A DNA stretch of 64,000 bases from Limonium bicolor. Its lineage: Eukaryota > Streptophyta > Magnoliopsida > Caryophyllales > Plumbaginaceae. A program made the translations under genes and the position numbers. Under the pieces are notes generated by a model, which saw nothing but the letters and a program-made list of their open reading frames with translations, did no database searches and was not told where the DNA came from. The stretch spans positions 403,432,438-403,496,437 of the forward strand of contig CM041778.1 in NCBI GenBank assembly GCA_023374045.1, in the 5' to 3' direction. Of this stretch, positions 11,680-24,764 are shown in pieces (within the stretch, counting starts at the first letter, position 1; each line of letters starts with the position of its first letter).

Positions 11680-11995
11680 CTTGGAAATAGTCCAAGTCCT
11701 AAAATTGGGGATCACCTTATTCTTTATTCTTTATTCCTTATTCTTTAATTTGTAACGTTCATGTGTTCTTTCCTTTATTTGAACATGTCGTGCGTAATGT
11801 CGGCCCGAAAACACCCGGCACAATTGGAGGAAGTCCAATGCCGAACGTGAAACTCCCGGCATGGCACTATGCCCGGCATGTTCAATCTTTATGTTCATTT
11901 TCTTAGATTTTATTGTAATGTTATTGTATTCTTCCTTTCCGTGTTAAAAATATTATAATGTTTTGTTTTGCTCCTTCTAAAGTTACTTACGGTGA

Positions 11996-13218
11996 ATGCT
12001 TCTCCGATCAAATAGTCTTCCTCAAGATTTATCCAACCTCGATCCAGAGATAAAGAGGACCTTTCTTCGTTGCTTAAGACAACAAAAAAGCCAACAAAAC
12101 GCTCCCCCTACACATATAGAATCAAATACAAAAGGTGAAATGGCAACCCCAATCGTCCGCAATATCAACCGGTCTTCCAATCAAGGCCAGAAACCGGCAT
12201 CAACCTCCCTCTCCTCTCACAGAATGAGTATGATTAGTGGCAAAAACTTAAGCCATATCATCAGATCCGTTGTGTGAAAGAGTTGGGCATGTTCGATGGT
12301 TCAAACCCGAACCATGCTTTGCTCCACATAACTAAATTTCTGCAGCACACCAATAGCCTGACTGCCGCAGACGCCGTCCTACAATATGCTAAACTCTCTC
12401 TCTCTTCCCCCATAGCCTCACAGCCATAGCAAGCAAATGGTACCATAGCCTGACCGCAGGTACCATCTCCACTTGGGACGACATGGCAATCAAATTTTAT
12501 GATAAATTCCTACCACCAAGTCACACCCTGGAGATGATCGCCGAAATATACAATTTCAAACAGCCTGGATCAGAGAATATCTGTGAGACTTGGGACAGAT
12601 TCAAGGGGTTGCTCCGCACATGTCCTCACCACGGCCTCACAAAGGAACAACTTTCCCAGTTGTTCTACAAGGGATTGGTAAACCAATGCAAAACTATGAT
12701 ACTATCCCCCTTGCTGCTGATATCCTAAAGATGCCAGAGAGCAATTTCTTAACGGGATTGAATCCCTATGCGAAGAAATCAGAGATTGGGCCACCTGTGG
12801 ATCAAGGGGCGGTACTCCAGGCTTATACCATTTGGGTGAGAGCGACAACAAATTCGATACATTAATAAAGATTCATAAGTAGTTGTTGGAAAAGCAATGC
12901 TCAAACATCGACGAAGGTTAGTGCCCTGCAGAAGGTTGTGGAGCAAATGGCAATGAATTCTCTTCCACAGCAGGGGAATGTGGTTAGTGCACGACTACAC
13001 TCCCAGTGCCCTAAATTGCAAGATTTGAAGAATGCTGAGGAAGAAAACTATGTGAGCAACAAGCCTGGGTTTAGGTAGCCTTGGCAGCCTGGGGGCCAAC
13101 CCCCTCAGAATTTTCAAAACCATGCAGACTACCCGGGAGGTCAAAGGTAATTCATGTAAACTCCTTATGGCAGAGTCCCTTCAAATCGATCTTCCCAACC
13201 TCCATCTAACTCTGAAGC
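11996..13218 (+). pseudogene. Athila-like gag, N-terminal and central part (interrupted by the chromovirus)
   Basis: The first open piece (11996-12277) holds LDPEIKRTFLRCLR, the usual Athila gag start. The central retrotransposon-gag domain is readable at 12483-12728: FYDKFLPPSHT, ETWDRFKGLLRTCPHHGL, LFYKGL. Several frameshifts and stops occur between pieces (for example before 12483 and after 12728). Reading ends at TCTGAAGC, where the chromovirus LTR starts; the gag tail resumes at 33263. This is a Ty3/gypsy capsid gene, now dead. Confidence 0.8.
13214..13218. repeat. Target site duplication GAAGC (left copy)
   Basis: GAAGC immediately precedes the chromovirus LTR start TGTAACACC; the same five bases follow the right LTR at 33258-33262. 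In the restored site both are one GAAGC within the Athila-like gag. Confidence 0.95.
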
Positions 13219-16200
13219 TGTAACACCCCTACTATGTACTTAACAATTTACCTAAATCGCAGCGGAAATAAACAACTAAACAATAACTAACGGTTCGGTG
13301 CTACAACGCCGTTAACCACCCACGTGGTTAACAAGGTAGAATAAATACAAGTGTACCGGTCTGATGATCAGACTCCTGAGCATAGAACTAAACCATAAAT
13401 ACATAATATACAATACCGAGTATTTATTTACAACCATCACTGTAAACTGTCACTGTAATGTATTCATTATCCAAAATATACCGCCACGGGAGCACAGGCG
13501 CATCCCGGGCCTACCAACCAAAAGGTACCAAAAGTATTTCTACAACCTAGGATCTACAGCCACTCCGCTTCTTCGATCCTCATCCTGCAAATATAAATAT
13601 GGAGCCCCCGAGGGGGTCAGCAACCCTTGGCTGGTATGGTTAACGCGCAGCCCATCGGCTACCGGGATACGCGCAACTAATTGTCATGATGACATGGCAT
13701 TCATTTTAAACATACAACATATATATCACAGCAAGAGTATTGCATAACAACATCACACATAACATACAAGAACGAATCCTTCTAGGAAACGAACCAACAC
13801 AATTAGATCACATGGAGAGCCTAGAGAATGTTGCCAAACTCATGCTAAGCTCGTTACATAACTCGTTACCGTCCTGTTAAATTGAACGAATAACTTAACA
13901 CAAAGGTGCGTCGGATATAGTGATCCAAGCACACCGAACAAACATAGTATGCCCCTGTGGCCCGACGTGAGTCAGTAAAATAGCCTTGGTTAAGCTAAAG
14001 GAAGGTTGAAGACCAAAAGAGAAGACAACCTTAACATACAAAGAAAATCGAACCGGTTATGACATCGACTCCCATACTCACACGCGTGGCCGGAACTACC
14101 GGACTCCTCACTTCCCCAGTTAGCACTTGTTAGAAGTCTCATTGCTGGACTTAATCAACAATTTCACAAGCAAGTGTTTAGGTCATGTTAGACACACACA
14201 AGGGAAATGAGTCACACCTCAACAACACAATGATATTAACAACTGTAAACTCATTACATGACTTAAGTCTTACAAGGTCATAAACACACAGAAAAACATA
14301 CAACACACAAGCCGGTGTAAACCGGTAGACAACAGACTGCAAGAAAACCATACCTTGGTCCTTGCTACGAACGTGACCCGCCAAGCGTAGTCCCTAAACA
14401 TAATTAATAATGTCGGTTAATTAACTTATTTAACTTTCGTTTACCAAGCATTTACATGATTGTATGACATGTTCTAATGCCTAAACTCACCCTTGATTAC
14501 CTTCATTATACCCCCTAGGGTTAACTACTTAAGCCACTTTTGTTTGTTTTTTTTCTCAAGTTTTGGTCCGACCGACCTTACCGACCGACCTTGCACAAGG
14601 TCGGTCCATTCCAGAACATATTACCGTTAGAAAATTCTACTCCGACTGACCTTGCAAGTTCAGTCCACAGGGTCGGTCCATTCCCGAAACAATTACCGTA
14701 TATGAAAGTTTAGACACGACCGACCTTACAAGTCCGGTCCCAAGGTCGGTCTATTCCAGAGACTTAATCCGTACCAAAAATACAAGCCCGACCGACCTTG
14801 CAAGTCCGGTCCCCCAGGTCGGTCCATTCCAGAGACCATTTCTCGCAGGGTAAACTGGGCTCGACCGACCTTGCAGGTCCGGTCCCCAAGGTCGGTCTGC
14901 TCCAGACCCTTGTTTTTAATTGCCCATTTAACTCCAAACTTCACCTTATGTATCCTAGTATGTTCTAACCTCATATGGGCACTTCAAACCCACCTTAATA
15001 CCTCCATTAAACTCCTTAAATGATTCACTAAAATCCTCCTCAAGCATTACACAAATTCTTATAAAAGGTTAGCACATGCAATGTTTTTCACTGAGTTTTT
15101 ATGTGGTGTTTTATACCTATAACTACCACTATTCTCAAATGCTTTCCCACCACTACAACATCATCTCCCAAGCATCTTTTCTTCCTAACCAAACTCTTTG
15201 AATATCTCCACAAGTTTATAGCTCCTTCCTGCAATACATTACTTCTTCCTTGTTCACCAACATTGTACAAGTCCTAAACACAATCTCACCATGATCTTGA
15301 AGTATACCAAAACACTCACTTGCATTCTAAATCCTCTAAAATATTGCTTAAGTCCTTTTTACATCTTAGAATACCTTAATGCATGTTTCTTTCACTAGTA
15401 GAACACTTAATCATTCTAAACACTTCCTAACTCACCAAAACTCATTTTAAACACCTAAAACTTCTTATACATTATCTAAATTTTGACATGGGTTCTTCTA
15501 GCACATTGCTACACCAAAACACATAGCTTTCACCATTAAACATTCAAGAACACCTATATCCATCAAGAGTATTTTCACACACAAAACTTCACCCAAACTA
15601 CACTACATCGTAATATAGTGCTTTATTTAAATTGCTTGGCACTTAGGCCCTTAAATAACATGGCTCTTAGGCCCTTAAATAACATGGCTCTTAGGCCCTT
15701 AAATAACATAAACCTTAAACACTGAATTTCCCACAATATATTTGCCTTTGACCTGCAAATACATACAACAACACATAGTCCTTTAATAATCTCCTTGAGG
15801 GCACTTTTCTAAGTCATTTACCATTAGCTCTTTAGGTAGTTTTAATAAGCAATATAAGCTCATTCTTCCTAAGGTATTATAAGCTACATTAGGTTAGTAC
15901 ATTTACCTCTTTTCCTTCACAACTTTTTCACTTATTTCTCCTTGCTCCTTCTTTGATTAAAATCGGCAAGGACTTTGGTTTGCTTGTCAAGTTTCTAATC
16001 AATATACAAGCAAGAGAATGAGCATTCATGCTTAAGCTCATTTGTAAACCCTAATTTACACATTGTCTTAAAACCTTAAGATAGTTGTTTTACCTTGGTA
16101 TTGGAAGAGAGTTTGAATATGTAGCAAGAGAGGACTCCACCTAGTCCTTGAAAGATTGGAATGAAGCTAGAACAAAGCAAGAGAAAACACCATCAATGGT

Positions 16201-17196
16201 GATTTTCGGTCAACATCAAAACATGGAGGAAATGTTGTTTTTCTTGGTTTTTTCTTACCTTGAAGCAAAGGTGATCATCAAGGCATAAAAATATAAGCTC
16301 AAGCTCCTTCAATGGTGGATCTCCATGGCACCAAAATGGTGGTCTTGAAGATTTGAGAAGACAAGGTTGAAGAGCTTGATGAGACTAGAAGAATGGTGGT
16401 CTTAGTTTTTGATTTGGTAAATGGAGCTAGGAATTACAAGATTTTAAAGATGGAGAATGGTGCTTGGGCTGTAGCAAAACCGTGTATGGAGGAAGAAGAG
16501 AGGTTGGAGGCGTGGGAAATGAAGAAGGAAAGAAGAGAATGAAGATAAGTTAGCTAGTTTAGATATTTAAGTAGTAAAGCAAATAGTACCTTTTACTTTA
16601 TTACTTTACTTAGCTCTTTTTTTTGTTTAAGTGTGGTGAGTCACACAAGAAAACCGGCCCCCATATTATAATAAGGGGTATTTTAGTCTTTGTTGACCAA
16701 TTAACTCACTTATGTTGACTTATGTTATAAACTTGCTTAATTTGGTCACTATTCACAAAACAATGCACATATTTGTGAAATTTTTGATTTCTCATTGATT
16801 TAAACTTCCTAATGTGATACTAAGTAGTACACATGTTAATTAAAGAGTAATGATGGACATTTATCCATTCAAAACTCATTTACAAGACAATTTTTCAAAA
16901 ATGTGCTTTAAGACTCCTTAAAGCACATTTTGTGTTTTAACTTGTTTTCAAGCTTGGTTTTCTTTGGTAATTGATTTAATACGTTCATTAACATATAAAT
17001 AAGGTCTTGGTAAGCTCATTAGGTCTTAACCAAGCTTATCCCAAGCTTAGAGCACATTTTCGCCCATATCGACTTTAAGGTATTTATTTGTGTTTACTGT
17101 GGTTTAAATTGTTCACTAATGTTTCTAAGGAACTTTTTAGCCTTATTATACCATATTTTAATGTCTAAACCACATACTAAGGTTTGGGGTATTTCA
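13219..17196 (-). repeat. Chromovirus LTR, left copy (3' LTR of the element)
   Basis: This 3978-bp LTR begins TGTAACACCCC and ends GGGGTATTTCA on the plus strand. It matches 29291-33257 base for base except for scattered substitutions and small indels; for example a 24-bp unit (GGCCCTTAAATAACATGGCTCTTA) is present three times here (about 15650-15705) but twice in the right copy. No conserved gene lies inside. A 127-codon antisense frame at 13364 is shared by both LTRs but has no recognisable family. Confidence 0.95.
14566..14910. repeat. Five-unit hairpin-forming repeat in the left LTR
   Basis: About five tandem units of roughly 72 bp each contain GACCGACCTTGCAAG followed after a few bases by AAGGTCGGTC, so each unit can fold into a hairpin with a GACCGACCTT/AAGGTCGGTC stem. 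Units are separated by TTCCAGA plus variable A/T-rich sequence. The same array is in the right LTR. Confidence 0.85.
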
Positions 17197-17210
17197 ATCT
17201 ACCCCCCTTA
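17197..17210 (-). other. Polypurine tract of the chromovirus
   Basis: On the minus strand TAAGGGGGGTAGAT abuts the 3' LTR start TGAAATACC. Position and purine run are as expected for the plus-strand primer of reverse transcription. Confidence 0.85.
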
Positions 17211-17516
17211 AAAGAACTTTGTCCCCAAAGTTCACACTTCCCACATAGCTTTAATATTAGAACACGGGGAATACTTATAAAACAATACTTCCATAGCAAC
17301 ATTAACAACACACTTACATAACATCGGACACAAGGTCCGAACAACAACACATCATTCAGACTCAACGGTCTGTAACACAACAACATAGACAAGACACAGC
17401 GGTCTGTAACAACATAACATAGACAATGTATTTAAATACATGTCATACACACATAACCGAAACGGCTCTACCCCCCTTAAAATAGGGGTACGCCCCGTAC
17501 CCTATACACACAAACA
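17211..17516 (-). other. Chromovirus 3' untranslated segment
   Basis: This is non-coding sequence between the chromodomain stop and the PPT. It contains two copies of an ACGGTCTGTAACA-like word (about 17366 and 17400) and ends at a second A/G-rich run (minus strand, about 17470-17485). Confidence 0.5.
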
Positions 17517-17687
17517 CTAAGAAGTAAACAACAACGGGTACTTCGCCTTCATCTTATCTTCCAGCTCCCAGGTGGCCTCCTCGACGTCCTGGTTAGACCA
17601 AAGGACTTTCACCAGTCTCACAGACTTATGGCGAGTGTCTCAAGTCTTAGTTTCTAGAATCCATACGGGAGTCTCCACTGATCGCAT
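17517..17687 (-). pseudogene. Chromodomain, C-terminal end of the chromovirus integrase
   Basis: Reading on from the target duplication ATGCG: ETPVWILETKT, then a TGA stop (17640-17642), then RLVKVLWSNQDVEEATWELE and KAKYPLLF to a normal TAG (17517-17519). The LVKVLW...EEATWE core is the chromodomain of plant chromoviruses, thought to steer integration to heterochromatin. The TGA fits a CGA-to-TGA change. The segment is the continuation of the integrase frame at 23335 once the solo LTR is ignored. Confidence 0.88.
17683..17687. repeat. Target site duplication CGCAT (left copy)
   Basis: CGCAT precedes the solo LTR start TGTAACACCCC; the second copy is at 23335-23339. Confidence 0.92.
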
Positions 17688-20600
17688 TGTAACACCCCTC
17701 TCAATAATCACGGCATAATCTCTCACGTAGCAATAAATAAAACGTCTCGCAGCGGAAAAATAAATAACAATTACAAAACTCACTCGGGTGTCACCGGCCG
17801 TTACTCGCCCATGTGAGCAACGCAGCCAAACTACAACCAACTTCCAATACAAATAAACTGCTAACCGCAGTGATAACGAGAAACTCCTATACATCATACT
17901 AAGTCCATAAACCATAAACATCGACAAGTGAGCGTCTACCCAATCCTGAAAAATACATAACCTTACCATAAGACCATACACCATCTTCATTACAATACAA
18001 CATCTCCAATTACCCTGTTCCTGCTCTTCAGCTCCGACAATGATCAACAACCTGAAATGGTGTAGTATCAGCGATAGTCGCTGAGTATGCCGGGCCTGGA
18101 CCCTAATGGTCACTTGTCATTTTAACCATCTTATTATTAGATTGGTTTTATGCCTTTCCATTTTACAGTTATAAACAATACTGTAATAAACATGTAATAT
18201 ATACATAATCAACCATCCAAATATTCATAAACATTTAACCATCCATCCAATCCAAACATTCATTTGATATCACAAACCACACTTATATATCGAACGTGTC
18301 AAGCAATAACAATATAATGTACATTGTACATCCGCCGTAGCGTACAATTTTCATATTTAATTTACCTTAGCCTTGTAGGATCCATCCAACCATCAACACA
18401 CAACAAAATAACCACAAGTATAACCAATGAACAACAAAGCGAAACAACGAGAATAATAAACAAGTATTAAGTCGCGTCCATGGTATTGTTCGCCACTGTA
18501 TAAGTCTCAATTGTTTTAGTTGTTCAGTTATACCTAGTGACAATGTCTCGTTAAAACGACATGTCTCTAGTTACCCATATATTATGGCGGGTCACCCATG
18601 GCAGTAGCCACTCCAACGGTAGAGTCTCCGACCAACGAGCCATTCTAGCTCACGGGAAATTTTCTTGATACTTACGGACCCGTACGCGGACATCCTGGTA
18701 TCGTTTTTGTGATCACAGCGCGCACCAAGAGCCACATCCTCTTGGCTTTACTTCCATTCCATTAATTAATTAATTATACCATCGCATCGCATTACCAAAT
18801 TTTCTAACACAGCAGACTAAGGTCATTAGTCCAATCCGGAGTCTGTAAACTCGGGATCCAGTGTTAGATACAAGAGCGGCGTATAGAAAGGCCAATGCTC
18901 CGTATAAAAGTCTCAGATAATATGTATATGTTATTATCATAGTGCTACAACGTTTTACTTACGTTCCTTATATTTCATATAAGATAGCACCATAGCCGCT
19001 AGTTCGTTTTATATATATAGGTTCATATATACGAACCAATACTGTTAACTCAACAACAGTAAATAATAAGCAGCTATAAATATACAGTTCATGCATATTA
19101 ATTATCACATTCAGACAATCAATCTTATCACAGATCACACAGAAGTCTGAACTGAGGAAGTCCTCGGAGACAATCAGAGACTCATAACAACATACAAGTT
19201 ATATCAACCAAATCCGAGCCCAAGGAGCAACCTTAGGTCAACTCGGCAAACCCCTTTACATACCGTTCACCCTGATTGTATTACGGTGGAGTATGAATCA
19301 GCAAGATCCTACGCTCCGTGTAGTCCGTTAGCTCGTCAAGCGTCCTTGTCAGAAGTATACTCTAAACGGTAATAAAAACTATAAGTCAGTCTCCATGACT
19401 AACTACATCCGGTATTTCCGAATTATAAGTAACCCCGACAGTTCACCCCTGTTTTTTACAGTTTTGTTACGGGTTTCTCTAAAACAGTCGGCTTTGTTAC
19501 TTAAAACGCGTACGTCAAAACTATTTCAACTGTTAAGTTTAATTCCTTATATTCCTCTTAATCTTATCCACATCTAGTTTAGGTACGTAACCTGTAGTTG
19601 CATGTATGCATGCGTTCTTATATTATATTGCATTCTAAAATTCATAACTTATAGTTCGTAATTATATTTATTTTTTTTTAAATAACCACCACCATTAAAT
19701 CATATGGTTTTCAACCAAAATATATATATCCACATTATATACATTATTCTCGTGTATGTATATATATTTTTACCACGTAGGTAATTCTCATGAGTTTCAT
19801 AGACTCTTATATTTTATGTTACACTTTATCATCTTTTATTAGATGATTATTCCCATTAGTTGTATTATATTATACAACTTATATTAAGATTATTATCCTA
19901 ACATGTAACATTTTATGTTGTATAATTACAACTCCTAAGGTTTATTCCATAAACACCTTAGCTTATAAATCCCATTTATTTATAGTTTGTCACATTATTT
20001 TATGTGAGTACCCTTCCTTATACTAATTCCATTAAACCACCTTAATACCATATATTGTCATAACATTTATGACATTGTAGACCATAGTCTAAAATTCATT
20101 TTCCAACTCTTATTAATTCGTATAGCCCCTGAATTTATTTAAATTCCCTTTTTGACCACATGACATTATGTAATGTTATACCAAAATGCTAATATCATTT
20201 GGTATGATATTTTTATTTCCTTTAACCCATAACCTATAGTTTTATACAAAACTATTGTACATTGCCTCATAGGCATATATTAAACCTTATACTTTTCCTT
20301 AAACCATAATTTCCTTTATTTACCAAATCACCCCTTTCTTTTTACCATGTTATATATACCATTCAATACAACATTTCTAACTTATAAAAGAGTATAACCT
20401 ATGGTTATTTTTTGTAAATTTCGAACAGCCCTTGTGATATTCTATAATTGCCATTTGGCCCTATTTATAACATATAGTTTACCATATCATTAAAACTATA
20501 TTTTATGCACATAACTTATTAAATTCTCTTAATAATTCTAAAAATCTCCAAATTCCACCAAAGGGTTATAAATATCCTTATTAACCCATATACTTTCAAT

Positions 20601-23334
20601 ATTTACCATTCCACCATCTATTTTTCTCCAAAGTGTCATAATGACATTATAACTATATATTATACATATATAGTTTATTTTAATTTCAAAATCCACCAAT
20701 TAAATTCCTAAAAATTCCTAATAGCCCATGGGTGTTTAAAATACCATTTTACACCCTTAATTTTCGGTAATAACATATTCACCACATATGTTATAAAATA
20801 TTACCATTAAATACATAACCTATTATAAAACCTTAAATAAGTTATCTAACTTATTTATTTTGGTCAAAACCTAGCATATGGTCAATGTTGACCACCTTAA
20901 TATTCCCTTGACCACCAATTCCTTATAATTACGGTTTAGTACCCAAACTTTCTAAAATTCACCATTTAACCCCAAAACTTTATAAAATCTTATAAACTTT
21001 ATTTTAACTCCTTTTTTTAACTCTAATTTTCGGCTTTATTTTTCTAAAGCCCCTAAATTTAATTTAATTACACCTAATACCCCATTTATTTTCAGTAATG
21101 CATTTATACTACTTAAACTTAATTAAAAGCTTGTAAATGCATAAATAAAATGGCCTAAAATACATGGCCTTATTACAAACATTTGCTCACAAAACAAATT
21201 ACACATAAATGTCCCAAAATATACCCTTAATTCTCGGCCTCACCACACACTTTCCATTTAATTACCAAACTTCCACATAATGTCTTAAATTTGACAATTA
21301 TGCTTGTTTAATTAGTTATAAAATTTATTAAACCATTCCTTAAACATTTTAAGGTCAATCAAGACCTTATTTTACCCTTCACTCACGGCAATTTAATTAG
21401 GAGTAGTTTAAGAACACATTAACTTAGCAAAGTTAATGTTTAAGTGATTTATACCTTGATTTAGCTTAGGTAATCCTTGTTTGGTTCGGCCACCTTAAGT
21501 AGAAATTCTCCACAGCTTGTTTTACATGTTTTCAAACAGAAAACAAGGCCTAGTTAGTCTCCAAGCAAGATCTAACCATAAGAAGTAATTTAATGTAAGA
21601 TTTAAGGCAAAAATTACCTTAAGAGTGCAAGGAGAGTTCAAGATGGTTTCGACCTGAATCAAACACACCACAAGGTGTTAGATCTACCATATTGACATAG
21701 GAAATAGCTAGATCTCAACAAGCTACCTTGTCATTAGGTTTTACCTTGGAAAAATGCCTTAAAAGAGGGTATTTTCTTTGGATCTCGGCCACCTTTGCTC
21801 CAAATGGCTAACCAACAGATTCCACATGAAAAGGAGAAGAAGATGAGGCTATGACCAAAGTTTCACAGCCGAACTTGAAGGGAATCAAAAGTTATGAGCT
21901 TAAAGCACATTTTTACCTTAAATGGTCAAGACTTGAACTTTCCTCCTTAGATCTGGTTATGAACGAGATTGAACCTTCCTTTAACCTCCAAAACACTCTA
22001 CATAGATGTATAGAAAAGGTTGGAGTGTAGATCAATCGAAAAAGGAAAGAAAGATGAAGAAAATGGGCATTTTTATGCCTTAAGAGCTTACCTAGAGCTT
22101 GAAATCTCATCAATGGTGCTTGGGAACCTTACCTACGGTGGAGGGGAGCCAAAGAGAGCTCAAAGAGTGAGCCATCTCGGCTGAAGAGAGGAAATGAAGG
22201 AGGAAGACCTATTATTGCCTTAAAGCACTTTTTTTGAATATTTTAGGTCATTATTGGTTTGATGACTCATCAATGCTGATTGGAGTTGGATAATTGAAGC
22301 TCAATCAGTGGAGACAAGAGGAGGGGGCAGCCGTTGAAGATAAGAGAAAGGTAGGGCTTGATTGATTCAAATTTTGATTGAAAATTGAGTAAATATGTTA
22401 CTTTAATTCATTTAATGTAAGGTGAGTCACTCTCCTTGTCTTGTTCCTACATGGAGCCACGAAATGCAAGGGAAAAGAGGAGCAATTGGAAGCTCCAAAT
22501 CAGCTGGCTCACATGGGAAAGGTAAGTGGAGCCCACCTTTTTTGTTTTATAAGGTAAAGTATGTCTTTTTTTGTTATTTTATGCTAAAGTAAAGGACTAT
22601 ATTTAATTGTCACATGGGACTTGTCTCTTGGTCTGTTAAGAGACTTATTTATCTGATTTTATGTAGTCCATTTCGTGGTCAATGGTCAACATTGGCCAAC
22701 TTAGTCAATGTTGACCCAAATGGGCCCCACATTAGGGTTTTATTAATATTTTAATATTAATTTTGTAAAAATTTGTAAATTTCTGGAATTAAATTCCTAA
22801 TATCATATAATATGATATTTTATTATATTTAAAGGTATTTATAACCTTTTAGCTCATTTAAAACCAATTTAAAAGACAATTTCACAAAAACGTGCTTTAA
22901 GGAGTTTTAGCGCACATTTTGTGTTGCCTGGTGTTTCTGAGCTTGGTTCTCTTTGACAACGGTCTTGTTGTGTACCTTACATGATATTTGGTCATGTAAC
23001 TCAATTTTATATCATTTAAAGGTCATTAGACCTTTAAGGTTTCTTAGAGTACATCTTTGCCCTTTTTGACCTTGAAGCATGAAAGTGCTTGTTCTTTGTG
23101 TTGGAGTGTTTTCCAACGGTTATAATATGTTTAATATTATGTTAATAAACTTAGGACAAATTTTTAGGTCCTAAGAAGTTCATTTGGGTATTTATTTACC
23201 CTTCACAGTCAAAGGGTGCAACATCTTGTTTTGTGTTGACCACTGTTGTTCTCAGTTGACTTTTAAGGTATGTTTAGGCCTTAATTAATGTGATTAAATA
23301 TTTAATCCATGTTTTATTAATTTGGGGTATTTCA
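17688..23334 (-). mobile_element. Solo LTR (5.6 kb) of a related chromovirus family, inserted in pol
   Basis: It starts TGTAACACCCCTC and ends GGGGTATTTCA, flanked by CGCAT on both sides. Its first about 150 bp (CGCAGCGGAAA, CGGCCGTTA) and last about 300 bp (CAAAAACGTGCTTTAAGG ... GCACATTTTGTGTT) resemble the ends of the 4-kb LTRs of the host element, while the middle is diverged and very A/T-rich (19600-21400). No PBS, PPT, internal LTR boundary or retroviral ORF is present, so I read it as one LTR left after LTR-LTR recombination. A non-autonomous element with no detectable LTR pair is the alternative. The orientation is the same as the host element. Confidence 0.8.
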
Positions 23335-24764
23335 CGCATGGTCGGCTCTAAGGTTAGCCTTTCAGGCTGAAGTACATGAGACGGATGAGACATATATTTC
23401 TTCAACTGGGACACATGAAATACATCGTGTACCTTGCCCAGCTCAGCAGGTAAATCTAGCCTGTAAGCTACCGGGCCTATCCGCTCCATCACAACATAAG
23501 GCCCCACATATTTCGGGCTCAACTTGCCTTTCTGGCCATAACGAAACACTCCCTTCATGGGGGATACTCTAAGAAATACCTGATCGCCCACGGTGAACTC
23601 CAGGTCACGTCTACGCACATCGGCGTATGATTTCTGCCTATCCTGAGCTGCCTTCATGTTAGCCCGAATCTGGCGTACTTCTGACTGTACTTGCTCCAGA
23701 TACTCTGGTCCTATAATGACCGTCTCACTCGACTCATCCCAGCATAATGGCGTGCGGCATGGTCTACCGTACAAAGCCTGGAAGGGAGACATCTTGATCG
23801 AAGCATGGTAACTGTTGTTGTAGCTGAACTCGATCAGATGTAACTTGTCAATCCAGCTGGTCTGAAAGTCAAGTGCACATGCACGTAACATATCCTCGAG
23901 TGTCTTGATGGTGCGCTCACTCTGACCATCGGTCTGCGGGTGGAACACCGTACTTAGCTTCAGCTCGGTACCAAGCTCTTCCCGTGTGGATTTCCAGTAC
24001 CTCGAGAGGAATCTGGTATCCCTGTCAGACACAATCATTTTCGGTACCCCATGATGTCTTACAATCTCTCTGTCGAATAGTTCTGCAAGCTTTACCACTT
24101 TCCAGGTGTCCTTCATCGGTATGAATCTAGCCACCTTGGTCAGTCGGTCAACAACAACCCAAATCATATTCAGACCTCCCCTTGTAGGCGGAAGCCCTAC
24201 TACGAAGTCCATAGAAATGTCATGGAACTTCCACTCAGGCACTGGCATTGGCTGTACCATACCACCAGGCCGTCGGTGCTCAAACTTGACCTTTTGACAA
24301 GTGAGACACCTCAACACATAATCGTTCACATCCTTTTTCATGTCTGTCCACCAAAAATATCTTTTCATACCCTTATACATTTTTGAAGCTCCGGGGTGAA
24401 TCGAAGTCGTAGAACAGTGAGATTCACTCAGTATGCGCTCTTTCAGCTCAGTGCTACTCCTCGGAATACACAGTCGGCCATTAAGCCTAATCAGGTCATC
24501 ATCGTGGAGTCGGAAGTCGTACTTCTGACCCTCAAATGTGCCATCAATAAGCTTCTGCCTGATCTCCAACATATACTGATCCGACATCTAAGCACTCCGC
24601 ACGTCTTCAACCAAGCTAGAATAAGAGACTAGTGAATGGAGAGAGTGTGCTTGGCGACTCAGTGTGTCAGCTACCACATTTGCTTTACCCTCCTTGCACT
24701 GTAAATTGATGTCGTAGTCGTTTAAGAACTCGACCCACCTTCTTTGTCTCATGTTCAACTCCTT
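23335..24764 (-). pseudogene. Chromovirus integrase
   Basis: The longest open part is 24587-23335. It holds the zinc-binding HHCC motif (His57, His64, Cys94, Cys97 of that frame), the catalytic DDE triad (Asp127 in SMDFVVGLP, Asp188 in SDRDTRF, Glu224 in GQSER; the last two are 35 residues apart) and the GPY-type module (KLSPKYVGPYVV) followed by HDVFHVSQLKKY. It is in frame with the RNase H segment but separated by TAG codons at 24765-24767 and 24588-24590, with the RNase H tail (NVVADTLSRQ) between them. The reading frame is cut by the solo LTR at 23334 and resumes at 17687. Confidence 0.92.

Noticed and set aside
13364..13747. 127-codon frame conserved in both chromovirus LTRs (also 29436-29819)
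   Set aside because: It runs antisense to the element, has no recognisable domain, and its conservation follows from the LTRs being near-identical copies.
17640..18113. 157-codon minus-strand frame at the solo-LTR edge
   Set aside because: It joins solo-LTR sequence to the chromodomain across the insertion point and has no family signature of its own.
22681..22740. GGTCAATGGTCAACATTGGCC words considered as a regulatory (W-box, TTGAC) cluster
   Set aside because: They are part of the solo LTR, and TTGAC/GTCAA words are common there by composition; no specific evidence for WRKY control.
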